NCBI RefSeq assembly: GCF_020171465.1 | Contig: NZ_JAIUZR010000001.1 | Span: 1 to 64,000, forward strand | Origin: Lutimonas saemankumensis | GTDB lineage: Bacteria; Bacteroidota; Bacteroidia; Flavobacteriales; Flavobacteriaceae | Length of the DNA stretch: 64,000 bases | Direction of reading: 5' to 3' | Shown: positions 17,589 to 26,761 of the stretch, one piece after another | Numbering within the stretch: the first letter of the stretch is position 1 | Layout of the letters: each line of letters starts with the position of its first letter | The notes under the pieces: model-generated | What the model was told of the DNA's origin: nothing | Databases searched by the model: none | What the model saw: only the letters and a program-made list of their open reading frames with translations | Translations under genes and position numbers: made by a program

Positions 17589-17963
17589 TTAAATTATTTT
17601 TTTACTAATAAGGAAGTTTTCAAGCTGATCAGCTGTTTGAAAACATGCACTCACTTTATCTACATCCTCGCAGTACCTGTTGTGATCTGGATTGTTGCTG
17701 CAATCGATCAGGTTCAGGTCAATCTGGCGAAATTTTTTATCCAGTAATCGACATCTTTCCAAGAGTTGATCCAAAGATTCAGTTGGTTTGGTTTCAAAAC
17801 CTCTTTTGGTAAGATATCCTTTTAAGTAATTTTCAATTGAAAGAAGCGAGTTTTTACAAACCTGGAATGTCACAACATCTTCTTTGGGCCTGAACAATCC
17901 CTCATTGGCTTCCTGTAATTGCTGTTTTGCTTTTTTAAAGTGATCTTGTGCTTTTTTATCCAT
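17589..17963 (-). CDS. Small helical protein, HEPN-like
   Basis: A 124-residue, almost all-helical protein with no signal peptide. The pattern of an N-terminal helix (DHFKKAKQQLQEANEGL), a central helix (QVCKNSLLSIENYLKGYL) and C-terminal helices resembles HEPN-domain proteins, which bind nucleotides or act in toxin-antitoxin and stress systems. The family call is tentative and no RX4-6H catalytic motif is obvious. Start 17963 is preferred: the frame runs to 18002, but that stretch is the terminator hairpin of nifJ. It has its own terminator after it and so may live on nifJ read-through or its own promoter. Confidence 0.6.
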   Translation of the reverse strand: MDKKAQDHFKKAKQQLQEANEGLFRPKEDVVTFQVCKNSLLSIENYLKGYLTKRGFETKPTESLDQLLERCRLLDKKFRQIDLNLIDCSNNPDHNRYCEDVDKVSACFQTADQLENFLISKKII

Positions 17964-17971
17964 GGCTGATA

Positions 17972-18010
17972 AATAAAAATCCCACGCAGTAATGAATACC
18001 ACGTGGGATT
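17972..18010 (-). terminator. Rho-independent terminator of nifJ
   Basis: On the minus strand AATCCCACG pairs with CGTGGGATT around a 15-base loop and is followed by TTTATTT. It starts about ten bases after the nifJ stop. Confidence 0.8.
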
Positions 18011-18020
18011 GGTTTATAGA

Positions 18021-21000
18021 TTAAAGGCTTTTAAACAATTCCAAACGCTCCCATTTAGAATCTACCTCTTCCTGAGCTTCATTCAGTAATTCAGAAGCCA
18101 GCTCCGCATTCTCTTTTACAACCCTTGTAAAACGAGATTCATTGTACATGAATTCTTCTAAAGGAGCAGAGGGTTCTTTTGAATCAAGTCTGAACTTTTT
18201 GCCTTTTGGTTTAGAAGGATCAAATCTGAATAATGGCCAGTATCCCGTATCAACTGCTTTTGCCTGTTGAGTTGCTCCATGTTTCAGGTCATACCCGTGC
18301 TCACCGCAGTGTGAATAGGCAACGATCAATGATGGTCCGTTGTATTCAGCTGCTTCTTTAATAGCTTTCAGGGTCTGAACATCTTTAGCTCCCATTGCAA
18401 TTTGAGCAACATAAACGTTTCCGTAAGAAATTGCCTGCATTGAAAGACTCTTTTTAGGAGTTTTCTTACCTGCAATTGAGAACTTGGCACTTGCACCGAT
18501 AGGAGTCGCTTTAGAAGTCTGGCCTCCGGTGTTGGAATAAACTTCCGTATCCATCACAAGTATATTGATGTTTTCACCTGAGGCGAGAACGTGGTCTACA
18601 CCGCCGTAACCTATGTCATAGGCCCAACCGTCTCCACCAAATATCCATACGGCTTTCTTGCGCAGATATTCAGTCAACTGATTCAGTTTTTTAGCCTCTT
18701 CATTATTGTCAAGGATATCTAAAGTTTTTTTCAATCTGTCAATATCCTCAAACTTCTTGGCTTTCTCTTTTTCGTCCGATTCAGGGTTGTTCAAGATAGC
18801 ACTTACCAGTTCGCTACCAACGAGTAGTTCAAGAGATTTTAGAAGATTCACTGCAATTTCCTGTTTTTTGGTCAGGGCAAGTTGCATACCTAATCCAAAT
18901 TCAGCGTTGTCTTCAAACAGTGAGTTTGCCCAGGCCGGCCCTCTTCCAAATTCATTGGTTCTGTAAGGCGTTGTTGGCAGGTTACCACCATAAATTGAAC
19001 TACATCCCGTTGCATTGGCAATCATCATGCTGTCACCATATAATTGGGTAATCAGCTTGATATAAGGAGTTTCACCACATCCTGAGCAAGCACCTGAATA
19101 TTCAAATAATGGCTGAAGGAATTGTGCTCCTTTTACGTTGGAAGTACTCAATTCAGTTCTGTCGTAATCAGGAAGATTGATAAAGTAATCCCAGTTGAGG
19201 TTTTCAACGGTGTCATGATCGAGCTTTTTACGCATATTAATCGATTTGAAATCAGGGATTTCCTTGCTTTCTGCAGGACAGACTTCAACACAAAGATCAC
19301 AACCTGTACAATCTTCAGGTGAGACCTGAAGTACGTAAGCATCCTCTTTGCCAAATGGTCGACCCTTGGCAGGAACACTTTTCATTGTCAATGGCGCTTC
19401 GAACAATTCTTCCTTCGGAACAACTTTGGCTCGGATCGCTGCATGAGGACAGATGGCGACACACTTGTTACATTGTGTACACAGGTTCTCATCATCCCAG
19501 ATTGGAATAAAGTGAGCAATACCACTTTTTTCATATTGAGTTGTTCCGGTTGGGAAAGTTCCGTCAACAGGGAAGGCACTTACAGGAAGTTCGTCTCCGC
19601 GTCCACCAAGTATGGTTTCAAGCACCTCGGAAACAAATCCATCCGGCGCATTGGTCATTGCCGACACGAATTGCTTCTTACTCGTTACTTTTTTCGGATA
19701 TTCCACTTTTTGAAGGTTTTCAAGAGACTTATCTACCGCCTCGAAGTTCATCTGAACTACTTTCTCACCTTTATGCGAGTAAGACTTGACGATAGCATCC
19801 TTGATTTTCTGAATGGCTTCATCTTTTGGAAGTATACCTGAAATGGCAAAGAAACACGTTTGCAATACAGTGTTGGTTCTTTTTCCAAGTTTTGCATCCT
19901 GAGCCACTTTTGAGGCATCTATGATATAGAAATTCACTTCGTGTTCGATCAAATGCTTCTGCATCTTTTCAGGAAGCTTGTCCCATATTTCATCTTTTGA
20001 GTAAGGCGAGTTCAGCAAGAAAGTACCTCCTTGTTTTAAATCGTCAATCATATCATATTTTTCAATGAAATTGAATTGATGACTTGCGATGAAATCGGCT
20101 TTTTCGATAAGATACGTAGAATGAATTGGTTCAGGGCCAAATCTTAGATGCGAAATTGTCTGTGCACCCGCTTTTTTAGAGTCATAAACAAAATATCCCT
20201 GTACAAAATTGTTTGTGGTTTCACCAATAATCTTGATCGAGTTCTTGTTACCACCTACCGTACCATCAGAACCTAATCCATAGAACATACAGTTAAAAGT
20301 GGATCTCTTTAGTTCAAAGGTAGGATCAGCCATCAGGCTGGTATGAGTTACATCGTCAATAATACCTACTGTGAAATGATTTTTAGGATTTTCTTTTAAA
20401 AGTTCATCGTAAATACCTTTCACCATTTTTGGAGTAAATTCTTTGGAAGAAAGACCATATCTACCTCCCACGATTGAAGGAATAGTTTCTGAACTCTCCA
20501 TATATGCGCTTAACACATCCATGTAAAGAGGTTCTCCTATACTTCCTGGTTCTTTCGTTCTGTCAAGAACAGCAATTTTCTTGACTGTTTTTGGCATTTT
20601 TTCAATGAAATCGGCAACAGAGAAAGGTCTGTAAAGTCTTACAAACAGTGCTCCCACCTTTTCACCATCAGCAACCATTTTTTCAAGAGATTCGTAAACT
20701 GGTCCTTCTCCGGATCCCATGATCACTGTTACTCTTTCAGCTTCAGGATGCCCTACATAATTGAACAGGTCATATCTTCTTCCAGTATGATCGTAAAATT
20801 CATCCATCACTTCCTGAACGATTCCAGGTACAGCTGCATAATAGTTGTTCGCCGCTTCTCTGGCCTGGAAGAAAACATCGGGGTTCTGAGAGGTTCCCCT
20901 GATAACCGGATTATCCGGGTCAAGCGAATTCTTTTTGTGGGCCATGATCTTATCTTCTGGCATCATTGCCTTGATAATATCATCAGGAATAGAGTCAATT

Positions 21001-21551
21001 TTAGAGATTTCATGAGAAGTTCTGAATCCGTCAAAAATGTTCATAAACGGAACCCTCGATCTTAAGGTAGCCACCTGCGAAATCAAGGCGAAATCCTGAG
21101 CTTCCTGAACCGATCCGGCAAATAGCATTGAAAACCCGGTCTGTCTTGCAGACATCACATCACTGTGATCTCCAAAAATTGACAAGGCATGGGTCGCAAC
21201 AGTTCTCGCTGCAACATGTATAACGGTAGGAAGTAATTCTCCTGCCATTTTATACATATTGGGGATCATTAGCAATAACCCCTGAGAAGCTGTAAATGTC
21301 GTTGTAAGTGCTCCGGCCTGAAGTGATCCGTGTACTGCTCCAGCTGCTCCACCTTCACTCTGCATTTCAACAATCCTTGGAATGTTGTTCCAGATATTCT
21401 TCTGTTCCTTTGCACTGAAAAGATCAACGTGCTCCCCCATAGGAGAAGCCGGAGTGATCGGATAGATGGCACATACTTCATTTGTTTTATGTGCTACTCT
21501 GGCGACGGCCTCATTTGCATCACATATAATTTTATCAAATTGTTTTTTCAT
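18021..21551 (-). CDS. nifJ: Pyruvate:ferredoxin (flavodoxin) oxidoreductase
   Basis: A 1176-residue single-chain enzyme of normal length that converts pyruvate and CoA to acetyl-CoA and CO2 with reduction of ferredoxin or flavodoxin. Domains in order: alpha-like (start to about 410), gamma-like (about 420-620), two 4Fe-4S motifs (CTQCNKCVAICPHAAI near 690 and CTGCDLCVEVCPAES near 753), and a thiamine-diphosphate-binding part from about 820 (CSGCGETPY, then FGGDGWAYDIGYGG). Oxygen sensitivity is usual for the family; its presence here beside complex I suggests ferredoxin-based energy metabolism. A terminator lies behind it, and direct repeats lie in its upstream region. Confidence 0.97.
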   Translation of the reverse strand: MKKQFDKIICDANEAVARVAHKTNEVCAIYPITPASPMGEHVDLFSAKEQKNIWNNIPRIVEMQSEGGAAGAVHGSLQAGALTTTFTASQGLLLMIPNMYKMAGELLPTVIHVAARTVATHALSIFGDHSDVMSARQTGFSMLFAGSVQEAQDFALISQVATLRSRVPFMNIFDGFRTSHEISKIDSIPDDIIKAMMPEDKIMAHKKNSLDPDNPVIRGTSQNPDVFFQAREAANNYYAAVPGIVQEVMDEFYDHTGRRYDLFNYVGHPEAERVTVIMGSGEGPVYESLEKMVADGEKVGALFVRLYRPFSVADFIEKMPKTVKKIAVLDRTKEPGSIGEPLYMDVLSAYMESSETIPSIVGGRYGLSSKEFTPKMVKGIYDELLKENPKNHFTVGIIDDVTHTSLMADPTFELKRSTFNCMFYGLGSDGTVGGNKNSIKIIGETTNNFVQGYFVYDSKKAGAQTISHLRFGPEPIHSTYLIEKADFIASHQFNFIEKYDMIDDLKQGGTFLLNSPYSKDEIWDKLPEKMQKHLIEHEVNFYIIDASKVAQDAKLGKRTNTVLQTCFFAISGILPKDEAIQKIKDAIVKSYSHKGEKVVQMNFEAVDKSLENLQKVEYPKKVTSKKQFVSAMTNAPDGFVSEVLETILGGRGDELPVSAFPVDGTFPTGTTQYEKSGIAHFIPIWDDENLCTQCNKCVAICPHAAIRAKVVPKEELFEAPLTMKSVPAKGRPFGKEDAYVLQVSPEDCTGCDLCVEVCPAESKEIPDFKSINMRKKLDHDTVENLNWDYFINLPDYDRTELSTSNVKGAQFLQPLFEYSGACSGCGETPYIKLITQLYGDSMMIANATGCSSIYGGNLPTTPYRTNEFGRGPAWANSLFEDNAEFGLGMQLALTKKQEIAVNLLKSLELLVGSELVSAILNNPESDEKEKAKKFEDIDRLKKTLDILDNNEEAKKLNQLTEYLRKKAVWIFGGDGWAYDIGYGGVDHVLASGENINILVMDTEVYSNTGGQTSKATPIGASAKFSIAGKKTPKKSLSMQAISYGNVYVAQIAMGAKDVQTLKAIKEAAEYNGPSLIVAYSHCGEHGYDLKHGATQQAKAVDTGYWPLFRFDPSKPKGKKFRLDSKEPSAPLEEFMYNESRFTRVVKENAELASELLNEAQEEVDSKWERLELFKSL

Positions 21552-21559
21552 TTTAAAGA

Positions 21560-21625
21560 AAGTTTATAAGTATGAGATAAGTTTATAAATGTCTAATTCA
21601 TTCAAGATGACATATCTAATTCATT
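21560..21625. repeat. Two pairs of short direct repeats upstream of nifJ
   Basis: AAGTTTATAA occurs at 21560-21569 and 21579-21588 (19-base period). TCTAATTCATT occurs at 21592-21602 and 21615-21625 (23-base period). All lie within 75 bases of the nifJ start, so they could be regulator-binding sites. No TAnnTTTG box was found in this region. Confidence 0.4.
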
Positions 21626-21729
21626 GTGTAAAATTATGGCTATAAAAACACTTAAATTATGATATAAGTCATAGGGCCCTGTGTAAGTGGAGTAAAGGGG
21701 GTAACACTTGTTACCGAAATGCATAAAAA

Positions 21730-21759
21730 AAAAGAGTATTTGGCAACAAATACTCTTTT
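21730..21759 (-). terminator. Bidirectional-looking terminator after the ferredoxin gene
   Basis: A perfect 13-bp stem (AAAAGAGTATTTG and CAAATACTCTTTT, four-base loop) followed on the minus strand by a long T-run. It separates ferredoxin transcription from nifJ. Confidence 0.9.
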
Positions 21760-21781
21760 GAAATTGTTTTGCGAATATTAA

Positions 21782-22132
21782 CTACTCACCATGAAGCCAG
21801 GCTTTTTTCTCTAATAAGGCCTCTTCAGTTTCAACATTATCTTCATCAGGAACACAACAATCCACCGGGCATACCGAAGCACATTGAGGTTCTTCGTGAA
21901 ATCCTTTACATTCAGTACATTTATCAGTTACAATATAATAGAATTCATCGCTGATTGCTTCGTTTTCAGCATCGGCATCTACAGTTCTGCCGTCTGGCGT
22001 TGTAACCTCTCCGGTAAGTGAAGTTTCATCAGAGTATGACCATTCACTATCTGGTTCATATATCGCGTTATTTGGACATTCTGCCACGCAAGCATCACAA
22101 TTGATACATTCGTCTGTTATAATTATAGCCAT
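21782..22132 (-). CDS. 2[4Fe-4S] ferredoxin with insertion
   Basis: A 116-residue cytoplasmic electron carrier. The first cluster motif is at the N-terminus (CINCDACVAECPNNAIY). The second is spread as CTECKGFHEEPQCASVCPVDCC, the longer spacing of the Alvin/Chromatium-type ferredoxins. About 40 residues between the motifs are acidic and enlarge the protein beyond a minimal ferredoxin. It is the likely electron acceptor for NifJ and KorAB on either side. It is divergent from korA, with a 230-base shared upstream region. Confidence 0.92.
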   Translation of the reverse strand: MAIIITDECINCDACVAECPNNAIYEPDSEWSYSDETSLTGEVTTPDGRTVDADAENEAISDEFYYIVTDKCTECKGFHEEPQCASVCPVDCCVPDEDNVETEEALLEKKAWLHGE

Positions 22133-22157
22133 TTTTATTTGTTTTAAAATTCTTCAA

Positions 22158-22165
22158 CAAAGTTA
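22158..22165 (-). promoter_or_regulatory. Bacteroidota -7 box (TAACTTTG) for ferredoxin
   Basis: On the minus strand the bases read TAACTTTG, 26 bases ahead of the ferredoxin ATG. On the other strand a near match, TATATTCG at 22353-22360, lies right before korA. Confidence 0.45.
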
Positions 22166-22362
22166 CAGAATTAAAATTTGAATAATTTCAGCTTATTTGA
22201 AATTTAGAATTATTCCAAATAAGAGAGTGTCAGGTCTTTAATTGTAATAAAAATTACAGATTGATAAATGTCATGTTCTGATTGAATTGAGCTCGTTACT
22301 TTTAGCTGCCAAATGACAAGAGTAATCTAAATTTTACTAAATTTATAAAAAATATATTCGCA

Positions 22363-24228
22363 ATGACTGTTAATAAAATGGATACTGCACAGCAAGAGGT
22401 AGAATCTTTAAGTGCTGTGGTCATAAGATTTGTCGGGGATTCAGGAGATGGAATGCAACTCACTGGAACTCAATTCACTGATACTTCGGCCATGTTTGGT
22501 AATGACGTGGCGACTTTTCCTAATTATCCCGCCGAAATCAGAGCTCCTCAGGGAAGTCTCTACGGAGTTTCGGGTTATCAGGTTCATATTGGAAGCATTG
22601 AAGTCAGTACCCCGGGGGATGACCTTGATTTGTTGGTGGCCATGAATCCGGCAGGATTGAAAACCAATCTTCACGCCTTAAAGCCGGGACATACGGTAAT
22701 TATCGACATCGACTCTTTTTCAAAAAAGAATTTACAGAAAGCAGAATATGATTCAAATCCTCTTGAAGATGGTTCCCTGGAGAATTATCGCGTAATTGAA
22801 GTCAATATGACGTCTATGACAAAAGAGGCGCTCAAGGATATGGGTCTTGATAATAAGAGTATTACCAGAAGTAAGAATATGTTTGCCTTGGGAATGGTAT
22901 ACTGGATGTACGACCGTGATATGAATCACACCTTGAACTTTTTTGAACAGAAATTTAAGTATAAGCCATTGATTGCCCAGGCAAATGCCAAAGTTTTAAA
23001 AGCTGGTTATTTCTATGCTGAAACCCTGGAGCTGATACCAAATGCGTACAAAATATTGCCTTCGGAAATGCCTAAAGGTACTTACAGAATACTTAATGGC
23101 AATACAGCTACTGCCTGGGGTTTCCTCGCAGCTGCAGAAAAATCAGGATTAGAGTTATTTTTGGGCTCATATCCCATCACACCAGCCACAGATATTCTTC
23201 ATGAATTGGTGAAGCATAAGAACTTTGGGGTAAAAGCGTTTCAGGCTGAAGATGAAATTGCCGGAGTTACTTCGGCTATTGGGGCCTCATTTGCCGGTGA
23301 TCTTGCGATAACAACAACCTCCGGGCCGGGACTTGCCTTAAAGGGTGAAGCCATTGGTCTGGCAATGATGACGGAATTACCTTTGGTAGTTGTAAATGTT
23401 CAGCGCGGAGGGCCATCAACAGGTTTGCCAACTAAAACTGAGCAGTCGGATCTGTTACAGGCGCTTTACGGAAGAAACGGTGAATCCCCGGTTATAGTAA
23501 TCGCCGCAAGTACACCTGCCAACTGTTTTGACTACGCATTTGAAGCGGCCAAATTGACTTTGGAACACATGACTCCTGTTATTTTACTCACTGATGGCTA
23601 TATTGCCAATGGCTCAGAACCCTGGCGCATAAAATCGATCAAAGATATGCCAGAAATAAAGACTCATGTTATTGATGAGAGATCAGAAACCTGGCATCCA
23701 TATGATCGTGACAATGATACCCTGTCGAGAAACTGGGCGATTCCCGGAACTCCGGGTCTTGAACACAGAGTGGGAGGTCTTGAAAAAGATAAAATTACAG
23801 GAAATGTTTCTTATGTTCCAGATAATCATCAATACATGACCGATATAAGGGCAGAAAAAGTTAAACGGGTTGAAAACTTTATTCCTGATCTTGAAGCTGA
23901 ATATAATGAGGAAGGAGATTTGTTGCTGATTGGCTGGGGAGGTACCTATGGAAGTTTACATTCTGCAGTTAGAAAACTTGACGCAAAAGGCTATAAAGTT
24001 GGGCACGCACATTTTCATTATCTGAACCCTTTCCCAAAGAATACTACTGAGGTATTGTCTAAATTCAAAAAAATTATTGTCTGTGAATTGAATAAGGGGC
24101 AGCTTTCCAAAGTATTGAAGTCAAGGTTCCCTGAATTTGAGTATATCCAGTACAATAAGGTAATGGGCTTGCCATTTTCAGTAACCGATCTGGTTGCAAA
24201 AGCGAAAAATATAATTAAAGAAAATTGA
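22363..24228 (+). CDS. korA: 2-oxoacid:ferredoxin oxidoreductase, fused gamma-alpha subunit
   Basis: A 621-residue subunit that with KorB oxidises 2-oxoglutarate (or a related 2-oxoacid) to the acyl-CoA with ferredoxin reduction. The N-terminal gamma-like domain carries RFVGDSGDGMQLTGTQF (residues about 22-40). The alpha domain starts around residue 240 (GFLAAAEKSGLELFLGSYPITPATDI) and includes TTTSGPGLALKGEAIGLA and QRGGPSTGLPTKTEQSDL. The fusion is the common Bacteroidota form. It is followed by korB after one base. Substrate preference is inferred from the family. Confidence 0.94.
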   Translation: MTVNKMDTAQQEVESLSAVVIRFVGDSGDGMQLTGTQFTDTSAMFGNDVATFPNYPAEIRAPQGSLYGVSGYQVHIGSIEVSTPGDDLDLLVAMNPAGLKTNLHALKPGHTVIIDIDSFSKKNLQKAEYDSNPLEDGSLENYRVIEVNMTSMTKEALKDMGLDNKSITRSKNMFALGMVYWMYDRDMNHTLNFFEQKFKYKPLIAQANAKVLKAGYFYAETLELIPNAYKILPSEMPKGTYRILNGNTATAWGFLAAAEKSGLELFLGSYPITPATDILHELVKHKNFGVKAFQAEDEIAGVTSAIGASFAGDLAITTTSGPGLALKGEAIGLAMMTELPLVVVNVQRGGPSTGLPTKTEQSDLLQALYGRNGESPVIVIAASTPANCFDYAFEAAKLTLEHMTPVILLTDGYIANGSEPWRIKSIKDMPEIKTHVIDERSETWHPYDRDNDTLSRNWAIPGTPGLEHRVGGLEKDKITGNVSYVPDNHQYMTDIRAEKVKRVENFIPDLEAEYNEEGDLLLIGWGGTYGSLHSAVRKLDAKGYKVGHAHFHYLNPFPKNTTEVLSKFKKIIVCELNKGQLSKVLKSRFPEFEYIQYNKVMGLPFSVTDLVAKAKNIIKEN

Positions 24229-24229
24229 T

Positions 24230-25243
24230 ATGCAAGATACTGTAGAAAAAAAATATACTTTCAAGGATTTTGCCAGTGACCAGGAGGTCAGATGGTGCCC
24301 TGGTTGCGATGATTACGTGATTCTTAGATCGATGCAGAAGGCTTTGCCGGAGATGGGGGTTAAAAAGGAAGATGTGGTTTTTATTTCGGGTATAGGATGC
24401 TCTTCAAGGTTTCCTTACTACATTGATTCTTATGGGATGCACAGTATTCACGGACGTGCAGCCGCAATATCAAGTGGTGTTAAACTGGCTAATCCGGATC
24501 TGAGTGTCTGGATGATCACGGGTGATGGAGACAGCCTGGCTATAGGTGGAAATCATTTTATTCATGTTCTGAGAAGGAACCTGGACCTAAATATAATTTT
24601 GTTCAACAATGAAATATACGGATTGACCAAAGGGCAGTTTTCGCCTACTTCTCTTATCGGACAGAAGACGAAATCCTCTCCTTATGGAAACACACAGCCT
24701 CCTTTTCATCCGGGAGAATTAGCCCTTGGAGCCCAGGCAAGATTTTTTGCCAGGCTTGGAGGTAACAGCCCAAAGGAAATGACGGCTCTTTTTGTGGAAG
24801 CCGAAAAATTCAAAGGGACTTCACTGATCGAAATCCTTCAGAACTGTGTTATTTTCAACGATGGCTGTTTTACACAGTTTACCGATAAAAAGATCAAAGA
24901 GGATAAACAGATTTTCCTAGAACATGGTAAACCTATGGTTTTTGGAAAAGAACGGGACAAGGGTTTGATATTGAACGGATTAAAACTTGAGGTTGTCACG
25001 ATTGGTGAAAATGGTGTAACTGAGGAAGATATTCTGGTTCACGATGCTAAATGTGAAGATAATACGCTTCATCAGATGCTGGTTAAACTTCAATATCCTT
25101 TGGCAACGGGAATAATCAGGAGTTATGAAGACTCGACTTTTGAAGAACGGGAAGCCGAAATCAACGAAAAAGTATTGTCAAAGTCAGTTTTTTCAAAAGT
25201 TGATGATTTATTTTTCTCGGGAGAAACCTATGAAGTGAAATAA
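24230..25243 (+). CDS. korB: 2-oxoacid:ferredoxin oxidoreductase, beta subunit
   Basis: A 337-residue thiamine-diphosphate subunit. RWCPGCDDYVIL near residue 20, GIGCSSRFPYY near 60 and a Cys after residue 190 provide the cluster-binding cysteines seen in this family. ITGDGDSLAIGGNHF and the following NNEIYGLTKGQ form the TPP/Mg site. It starts one base after korA, so translation is coupled. A hairpin terminator follows before nuoA. Confidence 0.95.
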   Translation: MQDTVEKKYTFKDFASDQEVRWCPGCDDYVILRSMQKALPEMGVKKEDVVFISGIGCSSRFPYYIDSYGMHSIHGRAAAISSGVKLANPDLSVWMITGDGDSLAIGGNHFIHVLRRNLDLNIILFNNEIYGLTKGQFSPTSLIGQKTKSSPYGNTQPPFHPGELALGAQARFFARLGGNSPKEMTALFVEAEKFKGTSLIEILQNCVIFNDGCFTQFTDKKIKEDKQIFLEHGKPMVFGKERDKGLILNGLKLEVVTIGENGVTEEDILVHDAKCEDNTLHQMLVKLQYPLATGIIRSYEDSTFEEREAEINEKVLSKSVFSKVDDLFFSGETYEVK

Positions 25244-25260
25244 TATAAATTATTGTTTAA

Positions 25261-25288
25261 AGGGTGACAATGGTCATCCTTTTTTTTT
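25261..25288 (+). terminator. Terminator of korAB
   Basis: AGGGTGAC pairs with GTCATCCT (one G-T pair) around a four-base loop, then nine T. It separates korAB from the complex I operon. Confidence 0.75.
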
Positions 25289-25299
25289 AAAACGCAGAA

Positions 25300-25307
25300 T
25301 ACATTTG
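25300..25307 (+). promoter_or_regulatory. Bacteroidota -7 box (TACATTTG) for the nuo operon
   Basis: TACATTTG matches TAnnTTTG and lies 23 bases before the nuoA ATG. The T-rich terminator tail occupies the expected -33 area. Confidence 0.5.
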
Positions 25308-25330
25308 TGTACTAATTAAGAAAATCAATT

Positions 25331-25681
25331 ATGGGGTACGAAGCGATTTTAGTATTTTTTATTGCGGGCGTGTTTTTGGTAGTGCTTGCGAATTTCTTAT
25401 CAAATCTGATTTCTCATAAATCCGAGAATCCAGCAAAAAAAGAACCTTATGAATGTGGAATTGAAACAATAGGACCAACTTGGGTACAATTCAAGGTGGG
25501 GTATTATTTATTCGCCATCCTTTTTTTATTGTTTGATATTGAGATTGCATTTTTGGTGCCTTGGGCAGTGGTTTTTAAAGAAATAGGAACGGTTGCCCTT
25601 GTTGAAATACTGATATTCTTGTTCATTCTGGGATTGGGCTTGGCGTACGCATGGAAAAAAAGAGCATTAAAATGGGAGTAG
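25331..25681 (+). CDS. nuoA: NADH-quinone oxidoreductase subunit A
   Basis: A 116-residue membrane subunit of complex I with three hydrophobic helices. The conserved loop [14 protein letters not shown] follows helix 1, and [26 protein letters not shown] forms helix 2. It is the first gene of an operon of eleven nuo genes and overlaps the beginning of nuoB. Confidence 0.96.
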   Translation: MGYEAILVFFIAGVFLVVLANFLSNLISHKSENPAKKEPYECGIETIGPTWVQFKVGYYLFAILFLLFDIEIAFLVPWAVVFKEIGTVALVEILIFLFILGLGLAYAWKKRALKWE

Positions 25682-26271
25682 AAAAGAAAAGATATTTAAG
25701 TCAGTTAGAAGCCGAAGGATTAAAAGAGGTTGTTCCGGATAGTTTTCCTGGAAAAGTAATCCCGGCAGGAAATGGAGCCAATATTGTGGTTACCACGCTG
25801 GATTCTGTTGTGAACTGGGGTCGATCCAATTCTTTGTGGCCCTTATATTTTGGTACCAGTTGTTGTGCCATAGAGATGATGCAGACAGGAGCTCCGAAGC
25901 ACGATTTCTCACGTTTTGGCTTTGAAGTAGCAAGACCCTCTGCCCGACAAGCTGATCTGATCATCATTGCCGGAACCATAGTAAATAAAATGGGGCCTGT
26001 TTTAAGAAGATTGTACGATCAAATGGCCGAGCCTAAATATGTTATTGCCATGGGGGCATGTGCCATTTCAGGGGGGCCATTCTACTATAATTCATATTCT
26101 GTCATTAAAGGTGCGGATCATGTAATACCCGTGGATGTTTATGTACCGGGGTGCCCGCCCAGGCCAGAATCCTTATTGGAAGGGATGATCATGTTACAAG
26201 ATAAAATAAAGAACGAGAACATGAAGCATAAGACCAATCCCATTGACGGTTTTGACGAAGGAAATATTTAG
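25672..26271 (+). CDS. nuoB: NADH-quinone oxidoreductase subunit B
   Basis: A 199-residue peripheral-arm subunit carrying the terminal N2 4Fe-4S cluster. Ligands are visible: the twin Cys in [10 protein letters not shown], Cys in [11 protein letters not shown] and Cys in VPGCPPRPE. The ATG at 25672 overlaps the nuoA end by ten bases. An alternative ATG at 25651 adds seven residues (MEKKSIK) and overlaps by 31 bases; sequence cannot settle which is used. Confidence 0.93.
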   Translation: MGVEKKRYLSQLEAEGLKEVVPDSFPGKVIPAGNGANIVVTTLDSVVNWGRSNSLWPLYFGTSCCAIEMMQTGAPKHDFSRFGFEVARPSARQADLIIIAGTIVNKMGPVLRRLYDQMAEPKYVIAMGACAISGGPFYYNSYSVIKGADHVIPVDVYVPGCPPRPESLLEGMIMLQDKIKNENMKHKTNPIDGFDEGNI

Positions 26272-26291
26272 CATCTAAGCATAGAGATACC

Positions 26292-26753
26292 ATGAAAAAC
26301 GAAGAACTACAACATATTATTGATGGCTTGGGGGAAAATCTGGAATTCACAGAAGAAGGATCAGAATATTTAACGCTGACGGTTCCTAAGGAACAACTTC
26401 ACGCGGTTTGCCGTAAGTTAAAATCAGATCCCAAACTAAAATTTGATTTTGCTTTTTGTATCACAGGGATGGACTGGGGTAAAGAGTTAGGTGTAATTTA
26501 TCACCTGGAATCTACAGAGCTTAAACACGCTATTGTGGTAAAAGTGAAAACTGAAGACAGGGAGAATCCAACACTTGATTCTGTTTGTGATATTTGGAGG
26601 ACAGCCGAATTTCACGAAATGGAAGTCTATGATTTTTTTGGTATAACATTCAATAATCATCCAAATTTAAAACGGCTTTTCTTAACACCGGACTGGGATG
26701 GCTGGCCATTGAGAAAAGATTATGAAGATGAAACCAATATGATTATTAAATAG
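26292..26753 (+). CDS. nuoC: NADH-quinone oxidoreductase subunit C
   Basis: A 153-residue soluble subunit. The family signature DIWRTAEFHEMEVYDFFGITFNNHPNLKRLFL is present in the second half, followed by WPLRKDYE. It is a separate gene here, not fused to nuoD as in some Bacteroidota such as Bacteroides. Confidence 0.94.
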   Translation: MKNEELQHIIDGLGENLEFTEEGSEYLTLTVPKEQLHAVCRKLKSDPKLKFDFAFCITGMDWGKELGVIYHLESTELKHAIVVKVKTEDRENPTLDSVCDIWRTAEFHEMEVYDFFGITFNNHPNLKRLFLTPDWDGWPLRKDYEDETNMIIK

Positions 26754-26761
26754 GGATTTAT

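Noticed and set aside
19443-19841. A 132-residue open frame on the plus strand inside nifJ.
   Set aside because: It lies fully antisense to the conserved nifJ coding sequence, shows no family features and has no promoter box.
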